From the NCBI GenBank assembly GCA_024699855.1, contig JAMPIQ010000001.1, positions 11,532,001-11,596,000 on the forward strand: DNA of 64,000 nucleotides, written 5' to 3'. Made by a program: the position numbers and the translations under genes. Shown one piece after another: positions 55,456 to 64,000 of this stretch. Source of the stretch: Aphelenchoides besseyi (taxonomy: Eukaryota; Nematoda; Chromadorea; Rhabditida; Aphelenchoididae). The stretch's first letter is position 1; every line of letters begins with the position of its first letter. The notes under the pieces were generated by a model, which did no database searches, was not told where the DNA came from, and saw only the letters and a list, made by a program, of their open reading frames with translations.

Positions 55456-56841
55456 TCAATCACGTGCCTGAAACATTCGCGCTCGAAAAGATTCATGAGC
55501 GAACTTGAATTTCGATTTGGGCGCTTGAAACGGCACGCCTGTGGCCGATGAAACTCGTGAAGCTTTTGGAGTCAGAACACCAGTAGGTGGTGTCCCTATT
55601 GTTGGACTAGCAGCCATTTGAGGTGTCCCAGCTGGAGCGTGGGTACCTTTGATGTTGCTCAGCGAAGCACTTTCATCTAAAGTGAACTGCCTCTTTCGAC
55701 CGCTTCCCGCTGACGCGGTGCTGAAAACAAAATGATCGTATTGCAACTACAGAAAATGGATTACCGGTTGATTTTCGGTTTCAAGATAGAATCCACGTTG
55801 AAACCGAAGCGACTAATAGCTGTATGTGATGGAGAACGTTCGCGACTATAAGCGAAAACGTTAATGCGATAAGTGGAAGTAAATGAGAAGGCAAATCGAG
55901 TTACGAATGAATACGATTCTGATTTCCGGCGTTAATTTGACTTCAGAGATGGTCAATGCACTTTTGTTCGCAAAATCTTCTTACTAAAAACAACGAAAAT
56001 CACGTTTTTTAGTTGCGGGTTTTCGTGACGAAATCGTGGATTAATTAGCCGGACAGTCAACGTATTCAGCTTTTCGTAAGCTTAAAGGGTTTCTTTTATT
56101 GAAAAGTTTACAAACAACAATCTAGTAGCCAAGTTATCGTTCTCTTCTCCCACCTACCTGCTAGCAATAACGCGATTCAGAAGCGGCGGTTGAGAATCCT
56201 TAGAAGTTCCTACGGCCGGACTTGTGGGATCAGATTTTGGTATGTGATGAAAACGAAAACGATGCAGCCGTTTCTCCTTGTCTTTATTTTTCATTCGCTC
56301 CTTTAATCGTCAGTACTAATCTCCAATTAATAATCGAGTAGTAGGACAAATTTCAACAGAAATCTTTTTGGATTTGATTATCAATTTTACGATTCAAAAA
56401 CAAACGTTGCCAACAGAATGTCTCTTATCAAACCATACTTTAAGGAGAATCGACGAAGACGCAGGATTGCAGGTAAAATCTCGTGCATTCTGTCGACCAT
56501 GTATCAAAAGTAGTTGGCGGATTATGGGGATTAACTGCTGGGATTTTTCGAACTCGATGGAATGAACGAATGAAAGTGAAGATTCACGTCAGTGTAAATG
56601 AAAGGACTGCGTATATGAAGGCAATTTGTTTTTGTTCTTGAAAATAACCACGACCACAAGGCTCGACAGAAAATGCACCATACGCTTATGACAAAGACCA
56701 TGTACCAACACATCGAACAAACTGAACAACATCACTCACCGGCTCTGCCGTAGTGTTCTGTTGCTCTTGAAGCATCCGCAATCGAAACGATTGATGAGCA
56801 GCACGAAACCGATTTGGTTTCAAATTTGGAGACGCACTCAT
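55456..56841 (-). CDS. Short basic four-exon protein with matching N- and C-terminal motifs
   Basis: Four exons (56841 to about 56740; about 56304-56166; about 55846-55767; about 55722-55456) join with consistent phases 0, 2 and 2. The product is about 195 residues, rich in Ser, Pro, Lys and Arg. Near the N-terminus it reads FRAAHQSFRLRMLQEQQ, and at the very C-terminus FKFAHESFRARMFQARD, so the ends carry two copies of one motif. Between them are RFRFHHIPKSDPTSP, SRFGFNVDSILKPKINR, RKRQFTLDESASLSNIKG and a run of GTP/TPxxG-type repeats. I do not recognise the family. The composition suggests a nuclear or cytoskeleton-associated, phosphorylated protein, but this is inference. Confidence 0.65.
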
Positions 56842-57427
56842 TCTTGATACGAGATATCAGGAGCAAACTGAATATCCAAAAGATGAGATCTAAACACGAG
56901 AAATCTGCTCGCCTTCGATGCTCGTAATTAAGGAATCTGGTTGAATGATCGAAAAATTGCTCACCAACAAGAGCAGTTGGTATTTAGCTTTTTGTATTTA
57001 ACAGGATCTGAAGAGTCCTATGCTAATCGCGGGTTTTCATTAGCGTTGTTGGTGGGGCACGGGATTAGCAATACAACTAAACGGATGATTCGCTTCAATT
57101 GAGAGTGTCATTCGTGTCATCAACAAAGCATTCAGTGAAAACTTAAATGTACGTCTGTTTGTTTACTGACGATTATACTCTCATTCTTTGATTGTACGGG
57201 TATCTTCTGTCAGGGCATTGAGATGATATTCTTTTCATAGAACGTCCATCTTAAACGATTGTCATTATGTGAGGTTTTTAATGACAAGAAAAACGGTCAG
57301 TCTGAAACAACTATAAAGAAACAGATGACCTGTTGACAACTTCGAAATGACACGCCAAAAATTTTGCGAAATCGACTTTTCTTTTGTTTTAAGTTTCGAT
57401 CCCTTCAAACCATCAGTTGGATCATGA
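56842..57427. other. Divergent spacer with no gene seen
   Basis: About 0.6 kb lies between the minus-strand basic-protein gene and the plus-strand DnaJ gene. It should contain both promoters. No specific motif or open frame is supported. Confidence 0.4.
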
Positions 57428-58770
57428 ATGACGTTGAATTCTGGTCCAAATTCTCTGACAATGTTGATGAGGTCCGTTCGTTGTTACTCGTCTCGTTTAA
57501 CTGCTCAAAAACTACGTCAATCGTATGCTTTATTGGAATTGGACGAGGACTCCACCACTGAAGAGGTGCGACATCGTTATTCCCAACTCGCCTTCAAATA
57601 TCATCCCGACACAGGCGGTCAAAACGTGAGTTAATTTCGTGTTCAAAGAGTTCAGTTGAGAATTCAGTCGGATCCAAAACTCTTGCAAAAGATCCAAAGT
57701 GCTTATAAGTTTATTTTGCAACAAACAACCGAGGAAACTGGAGAGCAATTCGAAGAAAATGACATCGAAGAAAAGGATTTCGGTATTCGACACACGGCCC
57801 CACAACATCGACAGGTAGGCGATTGAATGAATTTGCGATTGATTCTCTTTTTCAGTATTTGGAGTATGGTGGTATCGGTTCCGGAACACCGTTTGCCAGA
57901 CTGAAAAACTACCAACAAGCTCGGGTGTCAAATGCTCTCGACAATGTTCGAGAGTTTACAATCGAAAAGACACTTCGTGAAACTCAGAACGTAAGTTCCA
58001 GCTTGTTTTTTTAAAAATACTTTCGTTTTAGCCAAATGACGGCAATTTGATTGCAATTAATCAGCAACAAAAGAAACAGCGTCGTTTGACTTCGGTTATC
58101 GACAGAACCGTCGAGGATCTCATTCTAAAATCACTGTCGACCGGAGAATTTCAGAACCTGAAAGGAGCTGGAAAACCGTTGAAGTTCGATACCAGCAACC
58201 CATACATTGACGGAACACAACAGCGTATAAATCGCATTCTACGTGACAACGGGTAGATGATTGAAAGCTTTCAAATAAGAAATCGTTTTGTTTTCAGTTT
58301 CTCACCACCGTGGATCATGAAAGAAAACGAAATTCGCTATTGCACGGAGGAATTTCGAAAGGATTTGCGTACTCAGTTAACAAATGAGTTGGTTGATCGT
58401 TTTACTCCCGGTTCGTTTGTTGTTTCATTTTGTTTTACGTGAACCGTTAGAGATTGAAAGTCAAACGTTCGATGTCAAACAAATTGATGTTGTGGCGGAA
58501 TGTTTGCAAAAAGAAGCTTTTGAAACGCGTCTAAAGACAATCAACAAGCTCATACAAAACTACAACCTTATTGCTCCGTCTATGAAACGACAAGTGATGC
58601 CAATGCGGTTAGAACGAGAACTCGGTCGAATACGCGATGAAGTGGCTGCTGATCCTCAGATTCTACGCGACACACTCGAACGTCGAAAACAGTTAAGACT
58701 GAAAAGAGAAAAAGTCGAAAGTACAAAAAGCGGAATTGGAAGCTTGTTTTCGAGGTGGTTTAGTTTATGA
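57428..58770 (+). CDS. DNAJC28-like J-domain protein with DUF1992
   Basis: The N-terminus from ATG 57428 is Ser/Arg/Leu-rich (MTLNSGPNSLTMLMRSVRCY), consistent with a mitochondrial presequence. The J domain follows: YALLELDEDSTTEEVRHRYS and KYHPDTGG with the intact HPD motif. The DUF1992 region has VIDRTVEDLILKSLSTGEFQ, LKGAGKPLKFDTSNPYIDGT and GFSPPWIMKENEI. The C-terminal third is helical and charged, ending SLFSRWFSL at 58767. These are the hallmarks of DNAJC28, an HSP40-type cochaperone whose exact client is not established. A 44 bp intron (about 58408-58452) restores the frame after RFTP. An ATG four bases upstream (57424) is in another frame. Confidence 0.85.
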
Positions 58771-58906
58771 GTTACTGTCGACTGTTAGGATATGACTACC
58801 GGTAAATAAACAGATTTTTTCATTTGCTGTTGGCTTTTTAATTCGTCTTCAATCGATTCGTACTTCTCATCGATGGTCTTTAGGTTCAATTAAGTTTTAG
58901 TTCGAA

Positions 58907-59701
58907 ATGGGAAAATACGATCGAAATGAGCGTCCTGAACGCCAAGACGAACGAAACAGAAATGATGACCATCACGGGTTAGTTTGTTGTTCGTTTCTTA
59001 TATTGTGATTTAGGAAGCATCGGCACGGAAAACGAGAATCAAGTGGTCGAATGAGTCAGCACGGAATTCAAACAATGAAAAACCGAATGCAAGCAGCTTT
59101 GAGTGCGACGATCAATGACATAAAACTCCAGGACTCGGAAAGCGTTAATGAAGTTTCATACAACAGAACCGATGGTATGTATGTTTTTTCACATAAAATT
59201 GAATCTTTTGTTTGCAGAACCGTCACTCACAGTCGCTGAAACCCTTCAACGACAAACACAAATCGATAGAATCGAAGAGCACGGTTTCGTTCCTGCAACT
59301 TTCATTAGTGGACGTGGAATGAAAAAAAATAAAGAAGAGGTACGAAACCGTGAATCTTCGTTTTCATTATAATTGTTTAGCAAAAACATGAAGACTCAAA
59401 TCGTGTCCACGAAGCTTCGATGTTTGGTCCATCATGGAAGTCCAAAGAACTGGCAAAAAAGTTGACTACAACAACGAAAAAACGTAACGTGCCGACTGAA
59501 ATCGAAGCCATTCCACTGCCAACTGCCCCACAAATGAACATGAATTTCGACGACTTTCCGTTGGCTGAGCAATGGGTATGCTTGTTGTTCACTTTCATTG
59601 CTACGATCTTTTAGTTGAGCATCGACGACGAAGTGCGTCAGAGAAATTGGACCGAACTCTTTCGCCGTCAACGAACTGAGTTGTTTGAAGGAATTCTCTG
59701 A
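58907..59701 (+). CDS. Small charged, probably nuclear protein (weak RSRC1-like resemblance)
   Basis: Five or six short exons give a hydrophilic protein of about 200 residues. It starts with an Arg/Asp/His-rich stretch (MGKYDRNERPERQDERNRND). A helix-prone piece follows (TVAETLQRQTQIDRIEEHGF) that runs into VPATFISGRGMKKNKEE. The C-terminal half contains MFGPSWKSKELAKKL, PTEIEAIPLP and a final RQRNWTELFRRQRTELFEGI. The exon junctions keep frame, with introns near 50 bp. The RIEEHGFVPATF-type segment recalls the C-terminal part of RSRC1-like splicing-related proteins, but from memory only. I would call it conserved-looking but unidentified. Confidence 0.6.
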
Positions 59702-62700
59702 TCAACATCTTTGTTATTTTTAATGTACAGTTTATTATAAACACATTCTTTCTGTTCAATCAATATAATCAATAGGCACAGTTGAAACGAAAAAGTTTAT
59801 TGATCCAAAAGGTTCCAAAAGTAATCACAAAAAGTAATCTAAACGTTTGCGAAAATGTAAGTTTATGTAATTTTGCGAAATTTTAATCAAATGATGTTGA
59901 TTGAAAAGCAACTTTGAAGCATTTTAACACACGAGTAAAAACTTGAAATGAGAAAAAGAAGTTCGATTGATAAAACAAAGCAAATCATTAAGCAGTTTGA
60001 CCCGTCGAAGTTTGAGGCGTGATTAATGAAACACGTGCAATTATACAAAGATTTCCCAACAGCTCGGCCATTTCATTGTTAACTGTCATGGCGCAGAACC
60101 GAGCCCCAAAATAGCATCCGATTTCGCGTTACCATGAGTGCTAGTCGGCAAAATTTACAACGAGACAATCACGCCATTAGATTAAGTAGCTCAACAATAT
60201 TCGTCGCTTTCACCACTCAACTCAAAAAACAACCAGGCAGTAAACAGAAGATTGGGTGCAGAGTTGAACACGAACCTTTTAATCGAACACTAACAAGAGA
60301 ACTTCAATATATTGCGGCTAAACACTTCGGCAATTTGACGAAACTGAACGCGGTGAGTTGAGGTCCACCGGAACCGAAATGATATATCTATTACGCGCAG
60401 ATAACCTCAACTGTGCGCTCCGAAAGTTGCAAAACACTACGGTAACACAACGTACAAACTTAGTCAAGAATCGCTGTTTCGTTAGTCAAAAAGGAAACTC
60501 GATAGAAGCACGTTACTTTAACACGAGAGTGACTTTAACCGCTTATTAATTAACCGATTACTATCTTCCACGCAAATTATTACATTGCTATTACGATTAA
60601 ACAGCAAACTAATGAGTACACGAAGTGAAAAAGCAAAATGTTTATTTTAATCGCGAAAGTTTCAACAAAAACTGATTCTAAAAACATGAATCGAAACGTT
60701 TGAAAAAGTTTGACTTGAAGTTTTGAATCGAATTGATTCGTGATTGAACGCGCTAACGCTTATGATTCTTCTTGATTGATGTTTGATGAACTCTCAACAA
60801 GTCACATAGTTCTAAAGTTAAATACAAATTCGACTGTGCGCTTTCGCTGATACACGTACCTTTTAAACAAAACTGCAAATTTTGCTCTACGAAAGCTACT
60901 GATCCTTAAGATTCGAAAGTCGCAAATTGAATTCTCGAAAACGTTTTGAACACGAGGAAAAAGTTTGAAGTAAACTGAAGACCTAAAGCTTAAATTCGGT
61001 TTGATGGACATTAGCAATATTCTGATGCTACCTGCGAAAGCCCTGATGCTGTGGACATTAAAATGTCAAACGAAGATGATAGGCAAACGGTTTGGTTGGA
61101 TGAGAACGTGAATCGATTGAAATTGTTTGGTTGTGGTCTGAGATTTAGGAATCCAAATGGATGAGGTTTTGAAGCGAAAGAACCATTGGGTATCGAAAGT
61201 TTGGTTGAGAACTTCGGATCTCGGAACAATTCAGCTATTGAAAGCCACGCATCGCAAGGGAACGAACAAAACGACCATAACACGCGGTCTTGTACATCAC
61301 AATTTACATCATCCGTTTGTGCCAGTTAGTCACGTTCATAGAACACGCCAAACATTGCAACTGAGAATCGGAATAAGGAACACGCGCCATTTAAACAACA
61401 AACGTTCGCAACATCGACTCAAACCCACGACTTCAACTACGCGCGCGCATCGAATTTGATTACCGCAAACTAAAACGCTAAAACTTAGGTTAAATTAAAG
61501 TTACCGCCATTTTGAATCGAATGAACAAGCGAGCAATTGGTGTTTGGGATCGCACGAATCATCGGCATTTGTACATCGTCACGTAAACTGACACAGAAAA
61601 CAAGTGATAGTTGGATGGAGAGGTGGAATCACGGTCAGGTTGTCGGTAGACGTTTACCCAAGAACAGCTGGACGGAATAGTCAATCAGAAGCATTTTGAA
61701 CTGAATCGAACGGTTTCACATTCTGACTTAGTGCGACATTGGGAAATCGATAGACGAAAAGATGATCGACAGAAATAGTGCAAACAGATCGTACACTTCG
61801 AATGGTTGCATTTAAAGACGTTTCAAATTTCTCGGCATCAACAAGTTTCAGAGTAAAACACTTCACGGTTTTTAGGTGCTTCTACAATTCACAGGGTCAT
61901 TGGCCTTCTTCTAACCTGGCCATTCGCATTTCACTTCGAAAGTGTCGCTTTCTTCAATTGACTTCAGTTTTGAGTAGAAAATTCACGGTTCGCAATTTCT
62001 TTCTAAATGCCGAGCTCTCGTTAGCTGAAGCTACTTGCCACCAGAACACTTCGATAATGATAGAGATTGAGCGCTCGAAATTCACGGTTTTTGTTCAACC
62101 GATGGGCAATGTGTCAAATTGTTTGAAGTTAGCAGTTGGATACTGTGATCATAGCCTTTGATTTGCGTGTAAAGAAGTGTTTTCGAACTGGAAAAGTAAT
62201 TGTTTTGTGAATCTAAAATTACAGAAACCACTAAGTTTAGTTGACACAAGAGTGAAATTACCGTAGTTGCAAATGGAAACCTTTGACTCGGATGAGTTGA
62301 GAAATTGATACGTGCAGAAGGAAACGGAGGAGCTGAATGAATTAGCAGAAACACGTACGCATTTGAGGGATTGTTGGCAATTGAATTGACGATTTGATGT
62401 TTGAAGTTTGGGTTTTTGCGACTGTTTGATTAACATCGTTTGATTTCCAGTTGAAACGAATTGGAATGATTAGCCATTTGCTTACGAATTGACAAGTGAA
62501 CATAAATTGAAGGTGCACAAATAGATTGAGTTGGTTGACACGTTCGATTGAGTACATGAACCGGGAGAAACGAACACGCCGAATTGGAGATGATCGATTA
62601 CGAAGCGCGTAGTGATCCAAACAAAACGATTCGATAAAAACGGTTGCTATTGTGTAACGTTGGAACGCATTCCCATGCTGACGGCTTTCCTCAAAAGTTT

Positions 62701-64000
62701 AGACCCACATTTCTGACTGACAGTTTGATGTTGTTTGAATACGAATGTTGATGAGAGTGTTTGCGAAAAATGATTATGTTGAACGAAGAGAACAAAGACG
62801 AGCAGCTAAAGTGAATATGAGTAAGGATGCGGAACGTGAGGTCATTTTACCTTGTTGTAGTAACCTCAGTTGTCTCACAGTGTGAGAAGGATGAAGAAGT
62901 TGAAAAGGAAAGATTAAACGACGTGAATACCCAGTTGTTGATGTTCCAGTTTGCCCATATTGTTTGTTGCGGTTTTGCACGGGTTGACAACCGGAATTAT
63001 TCAATGCAGGGGAATAACGAGCAGAAGTTTTTTGTAGCGTTCGGTGTGATAAACCCAGTGCAGCGCATCATTGGCAGATGCTAAATGTGATAGGTAGCTT
63101 ACGGTCCAGTTTCCAATTCCTGCTATTGAATAACGATGTTAAACCGAGAAGCTCGGTTCGCGGTTGCCAACCACAATGCATGGTGATCCATCAAGTTGAA
63201 TCTTCTGAATCAGATGATTCGAAGGCGGGCACTCGGGCCTCACACTCCGACGTCCTCGAGAATACAGCGACCATTCGATGGTAATTGTGAAACTGGGACA
63301 GCCGGCAGAGCCGCAAGGCACACGCACACCCCGCATTGATTGGTGGTTAAGTCCAGAATGACGAAGCTTCGTGAGAGCATGAACAAGAAGGTTTGTAAAT
63401 TGCTTCAATTTTGAACACGCGAACATTTCGGATATTGGGCTTTCTATTGCAGAAATCCATTGACACAAAGAGTGATTGGGTTGAGCGCATTGAAAGACGA
63501 CAGTTTATTTTGAACGTAAGTTGATCGGACGATTAGGACTTAAGATTGTTCGAGTAGGTACACGTATCTGCCTAAACTTTGAAATTCGGTTAACCAATTT
63601 AACTGAAAGGTTAATTCACCTCAGTTGCAGGTTTTCTCATGTAGCGCATTGTGCGCCAGCTCGTGACCCAACAATTCGAAAATTTCAATTTTTGATTCTC
63701 TTCAAATGCTTGCAACGTAATGAATTCGCTCGGAAGATTTTGGATGTTAAGAGGTTTGTTGATTTGAATTGCGTCTCTTCAATTTTCGATTGATGTTCAG
63801 TCTAAAAGTGATCGCCCTTTAATTGATGACTCTGGTTAGCGCCGCTTACCTAAAATTCACAATTGCGCTTGGGGCTTTTGACTTCGCCCAAAAATGACCT
63901 GCGGATTGTTCTTTCAATTTGATATTGACAGCGACGTTTGAACTTCGGATACTGGACAACGAGAAAAGTTTTGAGACGACACGAGTGTTTTGCTTTCAGA
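59702..64000. other. 4.3 kb without a supported gene
   Basis: Open frames are short and overlap on both strands. A plus-strand piece at about 61018-61161 reads YSDATCESPDAVDIKMSNED after a TAG acceptor and could be a single exon, but I find no partners. The segment about 63150-63370 is visibly richer in G and C than its surroundings and carries facing open frames. I compared it by eye with conserved parts of 18S, 28S and 5S rRNA and with tRNA structure and found no match. Nothing else can be supported. Confidence 0.45.

Noticed and set aside
60134..60549. Plus-strand frames near 60.1-60.5 kb
   Set aside because: No recognisable domain, weak composition, no coherent splicing.
63150..63370. 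rRNA fragment
   Set aside because: The GC-rich patch did not match conserved parts of 18S, 28S or 5S rRNA that I could compare by eye.

Overview
The window is eukaryotic nuclear DNA from a small, compact animal genome. A nematode, or a closely related ecdysozoan, fits best. Genes lie on both strands and are cut into many short exons by small introns, often 31-65 bp, with GTAAGT-like donors and TTTCAG or TTTAG acceptors. The products are typical animal proteins: CASK/LIN-2, laminin gamma, tetraspanin, otopetrin, a two-pore potassium channel, a MEC-2-type stomatin and PEX1. The MEC-2 and laminin gamma protein matches look nematode-like. I saw no bacterial operon, rRNA, tRNA or CRISPR array.

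Layout from left to right. 1-303 is the 3' end of an unidentified plus-strand gene. 3166-9793 is a complete CASK/LIN-2 MAGUK (plus), with a 2.2 kb intron that may hold a small nested gene. 10214-10657 is a LITAF-domain protein (plus). 10718-12115 is a tetraspanin (minus). 12365-13500 holds unresolved coding-like fragments. 13812-15136 is a type II membrane glycosyltransferase-like protein (minus), head to head with a secreted, apparently inactive ABHD14-like protein (15244-16004, plus). 18811-24447 is laminin gamma (plus), with a one-base frameshift. 24674-30843 is PEX1 (minus), and one of its introns contains a complete SEC14-GOLD gene on the other strand (26650-28504). 32411-34478 is a BTB-BACK-PHR protein (plus). 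34995-37274 is an otopetrin proton channel (plus). 37337-38711 is a short-chain dehydrogenase (plus). 38888-40511 is a TWK-type potassium channel (minus). 41329-43740 is an acid sphingomyelinase (minus). 43964-46403 is a long Ser/Pro-rich disordered protein (minus). 48941-52427 is a MEC-2-like stomatin (minus), with a probable small antisense gene in its largest intron. 52833-53432 is a basic Ser-rich ORF (minus). 55456-56841 is a short four-exon basic protein (minus). 57428-58770 is a DNAJC28-like protein (plus). 58907-59701 is a small charged, probably nuclear protein (plus). From 59702 to the end I support no gene.

The genes do not form one pathway. Several are neuronal, epithelial or basement-membrane genes: LIN-2, MEC-2, laminin gamma, otopetrin and TWK. 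From memory, the C. elegans lin-2, lam-2, mec-2 and prx-1 genes are all X-linked, so the window may derive from the ancestral nematode X linkage group. The most notable observations are two consecutive MEC-2 introns with non-GT donors, an in-frame exitron-like insertion inside a BTB domain, the complete gene nested in PEX1, the frameshift in laminin gamma, a CASK kinase domain with a partly restored metal site, and an ABHD14-like protein without its nucleophile serine. Exon boundaries were worked out by eye from splice signals and reading-frame continuity, and none has transcript support.
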